Below the pieces are notes generated by a model. It had not been told where the DNA came from, ran no database searches, and saw nothing but the letters and a program-made list of their open reading frames with translations. A program made the translations under genes and the position numbers. A DNA stretch of 64,000 nucleotides from Phytoseiulus persimilis (taxonomy: Eukaryota; Arthropoda; Arachnida; Mesostigmata; Phytoseiidae), in assembly GCA_037576195.1 (NCBI GenBank), contig CM075103.1:38763250-38827249 (forward strand). The letters run 5' to 3'. Each line of letters starts with the position of its first letter. Within the stretch, counting starts at the first letter, position 1. Below, in pieces: positions 34,209 to 43,146 of the stretch.

Positions 34209-35207
34209 GGTTCCAAGTTGATAGTCCTGTCAATCTGATCAGTTCCTGTAATCTGGGTCCTGTTACAGCCCTCGTTAGAATGTCTGCCTTTTGATATCTC
34301 GTGCTCACGTATTCTATCTTGATATTGCCTTTCTGGTAGTGATCACGAACCAGAAGCTCTTTCAGTGCAATGTGTTTGGACCGCCTGTGCAGAGTTGCAT
34401 TCTGAGCTATTTTTATAGCTGCTTGATTATCGATTCTAATCGTATGGGTTTCATTTATGCCCAGCTCACTGAGCAACTTGGTTACCCAGATCGAGCTTCT
34501 TAGTGCCTGACTGGCGGCACAAATCTCCGCCTCAGAACTCGACTGTGCTACTGTTGTTTGCCGTGTGGACGACCAAAGTACTGCACCAGACTGTCTGATG
34601 ATCAGAACCGCCGAAACTGACTTTCTTGTCTCAATGTCCGCTCCGTGGTCGCTATCCGAGTAGACCTCTGTTGGTCCCTGTGGACCGGACCGGTACGTTA
34701 TTCCCAAGGAAGGGTTTTCCGCAATGTATCTCAGAACCCTGAGTGCTTCGTTCCATCTCTTTTCTGTACACTTATTCAAATATCTTGAGAGGTACCCTAC
34801 AGTGAAACCAATGTCAAATCTTGTGATGGTCGCTAAGTATAAGAGCGCGCCAATTAATTCTCTGTATGGTTTGTCAGTGACAATCTGTCCTTCGTCGGGC
34901 TCATAAATTGTCTTGTCAGAGGGTGAGGAGACCGGCTTTCGATTCTTCATGCCAAAGCGCTCCACCATCTCCAAAGCGAACTTGGTTTGGTGGATGTGGA
35001 TTTCACCCCTGGCTCCGATCTCCACCTGCACGCCGAGGAAGTAGGACAGTTTCTTCGAGGTAATTTCAAACTTGCTTGCCAGCTGACCCAGAAATTTGTC
35101 TATCTGTTCGCTTGTCTTGGCCATAACCAAAATGTCATCAACGTACACAAGAGCAATGAGTCTGGTTTTCCTGTCCCCGAAGAAAATGCATGGTTCAGTC
35201 TTGCTTT
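34153..35207 (-). pseudogene. pol: Copia B pol, 3' part (RT palm end and RNase H)
   Basis: The B pol frame resumes here after the nested element. It holds the catalytic YVDD (LVYVDDILVMAKT), the RT connection, and RNase H with SSSEAEICAASQALRS, RIDNQAAIKIAQ and RRSKHIALKELLV, then the usual ADILTRAV end. The frame is intact. It was separated from its 5' part by insertion of A at the GAGAT target. Confidence 0.93.
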
Positions 35208-35212
35208 GAGAT

Positions 35213-35589
35213 TGTTGAGTACTTGGTGTTTTACCCAGAGCAGTCGTCGGCACAGTTTTGGTAATCAGGGAAGACGCCATTCGAGCAAGCGGAGCGGTAG
35301 TGAACTTTGAGCATGATCAACCGCGCACAGGCGATACTGTAGATTACTGAGATAGAAATCGGACGCCTGTAGACTGACGTCTAACGTCAGTGTTCGCCGT
35401 GTAACTCTCCCCTGTCAGTGACTATAAAAGCCGGAATAAAACTTCAGTGTGTTGGGGGAGCCAAACATTCTGTCCACCAGAATTGTCGTTTTCATTCAGT
35501 AGCCGTCATCTCTAGGCAAGTCTTGTACGCGTCACCGATAATCTCATCCAGCCGCAAAGGAGCTAGAGCCAGGCCCAAAAGGCTCATCA
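35213..35589 (+). repeat. Copia A 5' LTR
   Basis: 377 bp from TGTTGAG to CTCATCA. A TATA box (CTATAAAAG, from 35422) is followed by AATAAA (35435-35440) and a TCAGTG initiator-like site. Upstream at 35374-35390 is a perfect inverted repeat of the CRE half-site (CTGACGT-CTA-ACGTCAG), suggesting control by CREB/ATF-type factors. It differs from the 3' LTR at one position noticed near 35541. Confidence 0.96.
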
Positions 35590-35605
35590 GCGTTATCAGC
35601 ACGAC
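35590..35605 (+). promoter_or_regulatory. Primer-binding-site motif, Copia A
   Basis: CGTTATCAGCACGA directly after the 5' LTR. The identical 14 bases follow the 5' LTR of element B (46931-46918), although the elements otherwise differ, so this is very likely where minus-strand DNA synthesis is primed. I could not assign the tRNA. Confidence 0.65.
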
Positions 35606-35631
35606 ACACTCAGGTTGAGCGGGTCGGTGGC

Positions 35632-35637
35632 GTAAGT
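35632..35637 (+). promoter_or_regulatory. Leader splice donor, Copia A
   Basis: GTAAGT (GGC|GTAAGTAT) in the leader, 46 bases before the gag ATG. Element B has GTAAGT at the corresponding place. Together with a CAG acceptor immediately before the env-like ATG (39851-39853) it would give a spliced subgenomic mRNA lacking gag-pol. Confidence 0.5.
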
Positions 35638-35677
35638 ATACATTGGTGAATCAAGGGAGTCACAGTTCAGCATCACG

Positions 35678-38600
35678 ATGTCAAGACAGCAATCCGCCAG
35701 AGATGCCCAAGGCCCCCACGGCTTCGTTCACTACGGACTGAACGGTCTCGAAGTTGATCCAGAACCCAGCTCCAGCACATCCGGAGATCCCATCGTGTGT
35801 GGACCAAGACAACGAGTCGCAACCAACATCATCCTAGCACTCGACGGCAAGAACTACATACCATGGCGCACAGTCATGCCATCCGTACTAGATGGAGAAC
35901 CGTATGCCTGGCCTGTAACCATCGGGAAACTCAACCCACCAGCTCCAGATCAAGAAAACACACCAGAGGGCAAAACGCAAATGAAGAACTACACCATCGG
36001 AAACAGAGCTGCGAGGTACGTGCTTATCAACTCGATACACCCGAATCTCGCCACATCATTATTCCTCGACAACGCAGATAATATAGCAGCACAGGAGATA
36101 TGGCGCCGAATCAAGAACAAGTTCACGCGCGCAACAGGCACAAGGGAGGGCCTAGCATTGTCGAAGTTCATGACGTTCGAGTACCAACCAGGACTATCCG
36201 TTGGCGATAACCTCCTCGCTTACAAGAAAGTCATCTTCGAGCTCAACACAGTTGGAATCAACTTACCAGACGATGTCCAGTGCTCCAAACTTCTAGAGGC
36301 GCTGCCAAGTTCATGGGAACCGTTCCGACAGGGATGGAGCACCCGACTGGACTCGGACAAACATCTGGACACACTGACGGATCTAATCGAAGGAGAAGCC
36401 ACTCGAAGGAACCAAAGTGACGTCAACGAGATCACAGCGATGTTCTCCCGATTCAACCCCTCAAGGAATCAACACTTCAGGAGAAGAAACTTCGCCAGAA
36501 GATCCAACTACCGAAGAACATCTGTGCAGTCATCCGAAGTGATATGCTACAACTGCAATCAACGAGGACACATGCAATCAGCCTGCAGACTTCCCCGACA
36601 AGGCGGGAATCAACGCAGAGGCGGGTTTCGAGGCAGAGGAAGAGGCAGAGGACAATCGAGAACACTACCGCCGCAAGCCAACATTGCTGAAGCCCTGACC
36701 GTGGAATGCCAGCAAGCCGAAATCAATCAAGCAAGTGCTGAAGAGATATTTGCTGTTGACAGCGGCTCGACCCACCACATGCTAACCAGCCTGAAATGGA
36801 TGACGGACTACAAACCGTTCGAAGACAACCAAGTGGTCGCACTCGGCGGATCCAATACCCTAAGTGCACAGGGGTCAGGAACCGCAATTGTGCCAGTGAA
36901 CAACGACAACAAGACCGCAACGCTATGTCTAAAGGACGCTCTGTACGTACCCAGGCTTCGCAGAAATCTAATTTCAGTTTCAAAGCTACTAAACGAGAAG
37001 TTTCGTATTTTGGTAACTGAGGAAGCCATCACCATACTCCGAGACAACGAAGAAGTTCGAGCTGAGCAACAAAATGGACTGTTCGTGTTCCATGCAAGTG
37101 AACCAGTGGAGGGAAACGTTGCGGGACTGAAGAAGAAAGTAAGTCTGAAAGCGGTACACGAGATGTTCGCTCACATCAACGTTAAGACCCTCAGGAAAAT
37201 GCTGAACCGCGAAGGATACGAGATAATCAATGACTTCGTGAAATGTGACGTATGTACCCAAGGCAAGATGCATCGTTCGAGCAACAGGCCGAAACCCGGG
37301 AAAGTGGTAGCTCCAAGACCAGGGTACATACACGCGGACACCTGCGCAATGCGTAAGAGATCTCTTGGAGGAGCAAATCTGTTTCTCACGCTGACTGACG
37401 ACATGACTCGGTTTCGAAAAGTGTGCTTCTTAAAATCGAAGGATCAAGTGCCTGACCACATCGCGGAATTCGTCAAATGGTTCCAGAATCAAAGCGGTTT
37501 CACTGTGTATCATCTCCATTCTGATGAAGGAACTGAGTTCAAGAATCAGAGAGTGAAGGAGATCATGAGTGCCATCGGAGCTGATGTAAGTTACTCCCCT
37601 CCTTTTACGCCTCAACTTAACGGTATAAGTGAGCGTTTAAATCGATCGTTACTTGACCTGGCAAGGACCATGCTCATCGACAGTGGCCTTCCCAAGTACC
37701 TTTGGGCGGAAGCCGTGAGCTTTTCCGCCCACACGACGAATTGCGTAAAGTTTGTCGAATCAGCCGGGAAGACGCCGTACGAGATGATCATGAGGAGAAA
37801 ACCATACATCAGTCTCATCAGAGCATTTGGCACCGAGTGCAAGTTTTACAACCGCACCCCGCAGAAGGACAAGTTGGACACCAGAGGATTCCCAGGCTAC
37901 ATTGTCGGGATCGATGAAGATGGACTCAGCTATCGTGTGTGGTATCCCGAGACCAGACAGATCGTCAGGACAAAGGACGTGAAAGTGAGCACTCCCAGTC
38001 CACTGGATGGAGGAGTCACCTCAGAGAATGCCGCCGAAGCAGAAGCGCCAGAAGGCAACGGCGAAGAGCAGATCGAAGAAGCCAATCCGTCACCGGATAC
38101 CAGAGAGAACGCATCAGCAAGAGAAGAAGCAGCATCCGCGGGCCCCGTGCCGGAAAGAGAATCCTCGAATGAAGGACATGGCGCCGCAGGAGCGGCTGCC
38201 CCAAGTGAAAAACGCAACGAACGGCGCGGGAGATACGAGCTACGAGATCGATCCAAGTTGCGTCCTCCGGAGAGGTACCAGGCCGGCAGCGCACACGTTG
38301 CGATGTGTGACAGCGAAACAGTGAGCACCGGTGTAAATAATTTGGTTGACGAACCAACATGTTTAGAAGATGTTCACAAGTCCAATTACAGCCAACAGTG
38401 GCTTAGTGCAATGGCAGAGGAGATGGCGTCGCTCGATTTCCACAAGGTTTGGGAGCTCACCGAACTTCCAAAAGGCAAACGCACGGTTGGGAATCGATGG
38501 ATCTTCAAAGCAAAGAAAGACGCCCTAGGTAACATCGAGAGGTTCCGTGCAAGATGGGTCATTCAAGGATTCAGCCAACGTCCAGGTATAGATTTCACAG

Positions 38601-39909
38601 AGCTCTACTCGCCTGTAGCTAGGTTCGATACCATCAAAACAATTCTATCAATAGCTGCCAGGGAGAAATTGAAGCTATACCAATTCGACGTTAAGACAGC
38701 ATTTCTGCACTCGGAACTACCGGAAGAAATCTACACGAACCAACCTAAAGCGTCGAGGATGGAACGAATCGAGTCTGCAAACTCTTGAAGGCGGTCTACG
38801 GGCTTCGTCAGGCATCAAGGGCTTGGAACCTGAAGATCGACCAGGTTCTGACAGGACTTGGACTCACACAGAGCCAAGCTGATCCTTGCGTGTACTTCAC
38901 AATTGGCCCAAAACGAATTTTGGTAGCCTTGTACGTTGACGATGGATTGACAGCGGGATCAGACCAAAAGGTCGTGCAGGAGTTTCTCGGGAACCTCGGT
39001 AAGGAATTCGAAATCACTTCCAGGAAGTTAGAGTTCTTTCTCGGTCTACATGTCGAATCATCAGATGACAACTCCGTCATTCGTGTCCATCAATCAAAGT
39101 ATATCCAAGAACTGCTAGACAGATTCCAGATGTCGAAATGCAAGGAAACAGCAGTCCCAATGGACAACAGCTACAAGTCGAATCCCAGTGACGAAATCGA
39201 GCCAGAACTGCCGTATCGTTCAATTGTTGGTGGTTTGATGTACCTCACGATTGCGACGCGTTTTGACGTCGGTTACGTGGTAGGATACCTGTCAAGGTTC
39301 CTGGATCGTCCCACCAGACGTCTTTGGGATCTCGCATTGAAAGTGCTGCGCTACCTCCAAGGTACCAAGACTTTCGGTCTCCGGTACACGGGGAGCGGTC
39401 CAGAGCTGCTCGAGTGTTTCAGCGATGCAGATTTCGCTGGCGACGAGCAAACGAGACGGAGGACCACTGGATCATTGATTCGGTTCGGAGGTGGAGTCAT
39501 TTCTTGGGCGAGCAACCGCCAAGCGTCCGTGACGCTCTCTTCAATGGAGGCGGAGCTTGTGGCCCTCTCTGAGACACTCAAGACCGCGATTTGGACAGCG
39601 CGCTTACTCGCAGAGCTTGGACATCCAGTCGTACCAAAGTTGCTCGTTGACAACCAGTCGACGATCGCTCTTGCTGAGAATCCTTCTTTCCACAAGCGCT
39701 CAAAGCACATCGAGGTGAGACATTTCTACTGTCGAGAGAAACTACAGCGCGGAGAAGTCACAATCCACTATTGCCCGACAGCACAGAACGTTGCTGATAT
39801 TCTGACGAAGTGCCTGCCTAGAGAAACGTTCCAAAGACTTAGATCACTTGCAGATGGAAACCGTCAAGATGATGATCGCGTTCATCATGGTTTGCGTGAT
39901 GGCCAGTAG
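35678..39909 (+). pseudogene. pol: Copia A gag-pol, one frameshift in RT
   Basis: Frame 1 runs 35678-38788 (1036 codons) and frame 2 carries on to 39909. Domains: Gag/UBN2-like capsid (~1-250), one CCHC knuckle at 290-303 (CYNCNQRGHMQSAC), protease DSG at 361-363, GAG-pre-integrase, integrase with HADT, SDEGTEF (Asp 616) and NGISERL as the DDE set, a Ser/Glu-rich linker, RT (NRWIFKAKKD, YLPVAR-type motif) and, in frame 2, LYVDDGLTAG and RNase H (SLSSMEAELVALSE, LVDNQSTIALAE). A single missing base near 38750 shifts the frame just before LKAVYGLRQASRAW. No programmed-frameshift signal is expected there, so it is probably a mutation or an assembly error. Single-ORF gag-pol is normal for Copia. 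Confidence 0.95.
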
Positions 39910-40360
39910 CGCGTTGGGGTACTTCACATACTCCGACTGCGACACTGATTGTCAGAAGATGACCTGGCCATGCACGATTTCCCAAACAAACGAGAACAAC
40001 TTTCCATGCGACTGCGTGGAGCTCGAAGCGAGCTGCCTCAGATTGGCATCAAGAGAAGTTGTATGCCTGATCAAGAATAGGACTGCCATAGGAGGAGAAG
40101 ACGTTTGGATTCCATACTTCAACCATACGCACCCATCGACGCCATCGCCCCCGGTTCCCGATCCTGATCGAACGATTGGATATTGGTTCAAATTCCTGTC
40201 AATGTACTTCGTAGTTACAAACGTGCTCTCGGTACTCGCCGGATTGGTCGTTCTCACGAGATGGATCAGACGAATTCGAGCGCGTTCATACGCTCACTTG
40301 CCTGATCCACCTCTCGAACAGGAGGATGGACCGTACCGACCGACAACCGAAGAGATTTGA
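39854..40360 (+). CDS. Env-like type I membrane protein of Copia A
   Basis: 168 residues from ATG 39854, overlapping the last 56 bases of pol in a different frame. Signal peptide 1-22; ectodomain with Cys 29, 33, 40, 52, 54, 61 and 71; N-glycosylation sites at Asn 75 and Asn 90; Pro-rich stalk (94-105); transmembrane segment ~113-135; basic stop-transfer (RWIRRIRAR); 30-residue tail with YAHL and GPYRPTTEE. CTTGCAG directly precedes the ATG and can act as a splice acceptor. The six shared cysteines and the tail motif match the element B protein. No family outside these two elements is recognised. An envelope-like role is an inference from position and topology. Confidence 0.8.
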   Translation: METVKMMIAFIMVCVMASSALGYFTYSDCDTDCQKMTWPCTISQTNENNFPCDCVELEASCLRLASREVVCLIKNRTAIGGEDVWIPYFNHTHPSTPSPPVPDPDRTIGYWFKFLSMYFVVTNVLSVLAGLVVLTRWIRRIRARSYAHLPDPPLEQEDGPYRPTTEEI

Positions 40361-40398
40361 GATATAACCATTTTTTGTGAATCTCGCTTTTCCCAAAC

Positions 40399-40404
40399 AA
40401 TAAA
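40399..40404 (+). terminator. Internal sense poly(A) signal, Copia A
   Basis: AATAAA 38 bases after the env-like stop. Sense transcripts ending here would exclude the antisense gene region, allowing a dedicated env-like mRNA end. Confidence 0.5.
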
Positions 40405-40443
40405 ACGCACGTCTTACTATTTACAAATTTGAAGATTTGAACC

Positions 40444-40449
40444 TTTATT
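40444..40449 (-). terminator. Poly(A) signal of antisense gene 2, Copia A
   Basis: AATAAA on the minus strand, six bases after the stop codon of the mucin-like gene. It faces the sense poly(A) signal only ~40 bp away, so the two transcription units converge tightly without overlapping. Confidence 0.75.
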
Positions 40450-40455
40450 CGTTGA

Positions 40456-41713
40456 TCAAGCGGAGAAGATCGAAAATTTGGAACAGAGCCTTTGTATCTC
40501 AGATACATCTTGTCCAAAAGCAGCGAAACTACTTGGATCGTAGTTTCGAGCTGACAAGCGATCTGGTGTCGGAATGTGCAGAGGGATGACGACACAGCGT
40601 CGATCCCTGCGGTAGATGCAGGTTCGCACATACGACAACTGGTAACAATGATATCCACGGATATCCAATTCGAATCGCCTGGGTGGCAAAGTCGATGAAA
40701 TCGAATCGGTGCTCGTTTCCGAAATCGAACTCGAGAGAGTCGATATGGAAGCGGCGTCAGTTGTCGTTGAATGCGCGATTGACTTTGGAGAAGTAAGACG
40801 CCTAGTTGTGGAAGTTGAAGGAAGAGTCCGAGCTGTTGTCGTAAGCGGCAGGTCCGAGGCAACAACACCCTCGGCAGTGGTCAAAGAAGACCGAGTGGTG
40901 GTTGTAGTTGATACCGTGGGAATGGCCGTCGTGAGAAACGACGATGCGACCCGCGAAGAAGGAGTTGATGATGAAATGGATTGAGTCGGCCTGAGATAGG
41001 AACGTCGCCCGGCGGTCGTATGCTCGACATACCAGTGATGAGTCGTCGTTCCGAAAGAACGGGTATTCCTTGGAGTTGTGGAACTCGGAACCCAACGACG
41101 AGTCGTCGTTTGACGACGTTCCTCATGTCTGATAGCGCGAACGGTCGTGGTTGGAAAATACCCTTGAGTCACTTGTTCGGTTAGGGTACGATACTTTGGT
41201 GTTGTTGGAGTCGGTGATGTAGATCTCACAGATTCCGGTATGGTTGAGGTCCTCACGGTCGATGTCGGTTTTGACGTTGCAGTCGTTGTCGGAAGTCCGA
41301 CCGACTGCGGTTTCGTGGCGTTTCGCGGGTGCATGGCCTCGCGAACCATGCGCTCACTCTTCGTGGAAGTGGAGCTTACGAGGAAAACTGTAGGAGAGTA
41401 ACGGAAAATTGGAATGCAGCTCTCACGGAAACGTAATCAAGATATGTCACGACGTCTGAAACATACCCGAGTAGACCAGAATTCCAAGTCCGACCAACAA
41501 CACGGCAATCACAAACAACATGTAGTTCGCCACACCACGGGCCGCGCGCGAGTTCGGAACAAATGATCGAACATTCATCTCGCTACTTTGACGAGAAATG
41601 AAACACTCGTGATCGATCCCTTGGAGTTCCATCGTGGAGAGTACGGATCGAGAGAAAGTAGCTCTAGAGGCGGAAGAAAGGTTGGAAGTGGCACTCGATG
41701 TATCAGTGCTCAT
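40456..41713 (-). CDS. Antisense gene 2 of Copia A: mucin-like type II membrane glycoprotein (spliced)
   Basis: Exon 1 41713-41467, intron 41466-41388 (79 bp; CGG|GTATGT donor, TTACTCTCCTACAG acceptor, phase 1), exon 2 41387-40456; 392 residues. An in-frame stop lies just upstream of ATG 41713. Residues 1-61 are a Ser-rich cytoplasmic tail, 63-86 a hydrophobic anchor (YMLFVIAVLLVGLGILVYS), then ~230 residues dominated by Ser/Thr/Pro, suited to dense O-glycosylation. The C-terminal domain has Cys 330, 339 and 347 (C-x8-C-x7-C) and Cys 384. The element B antisense protein has the same module. Topology resembles viral attachment proteins, but no known family was recognised. Transcribed opposite to gag-pol. 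Confidence 0.75.
41388..41466 (-). other. Intron of antisense gene 2
   Basis: 79 bp with GTATGT at the 5' end and a pyrimidine-rich tract ending in CTACAG. Removing it joins two frames without a stop and links the membrane anchor to the mucin region in phase 1. Confidence 0.75.
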
Positions 41714-41860
41714 CGAGTTATGTCAAGACTCCCACTCCCCTTTCCAATGTTTTCAAACATGCTCCAAAAGGGACACTTGAATCCAGGACGCCAGGGAGAT
41801 CCAAACCGAATTCATTGAGAAGAAGACTCAACGGGTAACTCATTGGTTATAACAATATGG

Positions 41861-41866
41861 TTTATT
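41861..41866 (-). terminator. Poly(A) signal overlapping stop codon, antisense gene 1
   Basis: AATAAA on the minus strand. The stop codon TAA of antisense gene 1 (41864-41862) is embedded in the signal itself, an economy typical of viral genomes. Confidence 0.75.
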
Positions 41867-42394
41867 CAAAACAAAGATATATGGTGAGGTCCCCACAAAG
41901 TTCCACAAAAATTTGGAGGCCTCTCACTGGCCTGCTACATGTGGCGATCGGTGGAACTGGGTTCTCCACTCGCAACAGGAGACATCTCCGTGTCTCCCGC
42001 GATAGGCAGACCCAGTGGTGACTGAGCCGTTCACATAAGAATCGGCCCAGGTCAACCTGCTCGCGCAGGATCTCCTCGAGTTGGACGAGGGGTGGTAAAC
42101 CACTCGGCTCTGGTAAACAAACAAAAGGAAATCACTATCGGAATAGATCTAACAACGACGACACAAAAAAAAAGGGTATATGATAACAGGAAGCCCACAT
42201 GCGAACTTTGCACCAAATCACTCACCGAGGAATAGCCGGATGATGTGAATCATCCCCATCACCGTGGCAGATACCAAGAGCGACGTGCCGGGACGCTCTC
42301 TCACACGCCGGAGGAGGTTTTCCACCCATCGCAAGATGATCAGTCGTTCAATCGCGGTGGGTGTGACGGCGACTTGGAAGTTGCGTTCGGACAT
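41862..42394 (-). CDS. Antisense gene 1 of Copia A: small membrane protein (spliced)
   Basis: Exon 1 42394-42226, intron 42225-42110 (116 bp; CTCG|GTGAGT donor, TTTTGTTTGTTTACCAG acceptor, phase 1), exon 2 42109-41862; 138 residues in total (417 coding bases including stop). ATG 42394 is the first after the predicted start site; an upstream ATG at 42463 lies above it. Residues ~1-36 are basic (NLLRRVRERP), ~37-56 hydrophobic (LLVSATVMGMIHIIRLFL), followed by an acidic helix and a Cys-containing C-terminal part. If the splice is not made, the product ends two codons later at 58 residues. A TATA box lies upstream. No known family recognised. Confidence 0.7.
42110..42225 (-). other. Intron of antisense gene 1
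   Basis: 116 bp, GTGAGT...TTTACCAG with an excellent pyrimidine tract. Splicing joins Leu-56 to an 82-codon frame that ends precisely inside the AATAAA signal, which is strong internal support for the prediction. Confidence 0.78.
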
Positions 42395-42442
42395 GGTGAA
42401 GTTCGAAAAAATTCGAGCAGTCTCGTGGCAAGCCGAACGAGA

Positions 42443-42474
42443 CAATTGAGTGCTCGAGAGCAACCCCTTTTATA
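42443..42474 (-). promoter_or_regulatory. Antisense promoter of Copia A (TATA box and initiator)
   Basis: On the minus strand TATAAAAGGGG (42474-42464) is followed by a TCAATT initiator-like site with its A at 42447, about 27 bases downstream. The predicted 5' UTR of antisense gene 1 is ~50 bases. It is separate from the LTR promoter. Confidence 0.65.
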
Positions 42475-42769
42475 CGATTTTGGCGAGAGTTTGCCTCAAG
42501 ATACGGTCGTATGTCACTTCAATCGAAAGCAAATTTCGCGACAAAGATGTCTAGACAGACATCAGCTTGAGGTTTCTCTATAGAATTCGAACCATTGAAC
42601 TGATAAAGTATCTAGTGAAGTCTCTACACATTGCATGTTCGATAGATGCTTCCGCTGAAGAGATCTGTAATCGCGGAATCGCGCATCCGAGTAATGTCAC
42701 ATGCAATGTTCCCCACATCAGAAGGTTCCGGCTATGATCTGCGAGCGACTGTTCTGTGTAGGAGGGAGC
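42475..42769. other. Noncoding 3' region and polypurine tract of Copia A
   Basis: About 295 bp upstream of the antisense promoter, with no credible ORF. It ends in the purine tract AGGAGGGAGC directly before the 3' LTR. Confidence 0.6.
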
Positions 42770-43146
42770 TGTTGAGTACTTGGTGTTTTACCCAGAGCAG
42801 TCGTCGGCACAGTTTTGGTAATCAGGGAAGACGCCATTCGAGCAAGCGGAGCGGTAGTGAACTTTGAGCATGATCAACCGCGCACAGGCGATACTGTAGA
42901 TTACTGAGATAGAAATCGGACGCCTGTAGACTGACGTCTAACGTCAGTGTTCGCCGTGTAACTCTCCCCTGTCAGTGACTATAAAAGCCGGAATAAAACT
43001 TCAGTGTGTTGGGGGAGCCAAACATTCTGTCCACCAGAATTGTCGTTTTCATTCAGTAGCCGTCATCTCTAGGCAAGTCTTGTACGCGTCACCGATCATC
43101 TCATCCAGCCGCAAAGGAGCTAGAGCCAGGCCCAAAAGGCTCATCA
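42770..43146 (+). repeat. Copia A 3' LTR
   Basis: 377 bp, matching the 5' LTR with one difference noticed (GATCATC versus GATAATC). CRE-like inverted repeat at 42931-42947. Followed by the target duplication GAGAT (43147-43151). Confidence 0.96.

Larger units (their letters stand above)
35213..43146 (+). mobile_element. Copia element A with env-like and two antisense spliced genes
   Basis: 7934-bp plus-strand LTR retrotransposon inserted in pol of element B. LTRs of 377 bp at 35213-35589 and 42770-43146 (TG...CA, one mismatch seen), target duplication GAGAT at 35208-35212 and 43147-43151. Internal order: primer-site motif, GTAAGT donor, gag-pol (one 1-base frameshift), env-like ORF, poly(A) signal, then two minus-strand genes, each with one predicted intron, an AT-rich gap, polypurine tract (AGGAGGGAGC) and 3' LTR. 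Apart from the pol frameshift it looks intact. Confidence 0.97.

Noticed and set aside
35208-35280. First codons of the minus-strand frame 35280-34153
   Set aside because: Bases above 35212 are LTR of element A; the B reading frame enters at the target site.
37930-38360. Several 100-130 codon frames on both strands over the Ser/Glu-rich linker of element A
   Set aside because: Compositional shadows of the gag-pol frame, without ATG context or motifs.
40709-40984. Val/Glu-rich plus-strand frame
   Set aside because: It is the complement of the Thr/Ser codons of the antisense mucin exon.
42218-42463. 81-codon reading starting at ATG 42463 for antisense gene 1
   Set aside because: That ATG lies upstream of the predicted transcription start (~42447), and the frame reads into the intron; ATG 42394 with the splice at 42226 fits better.
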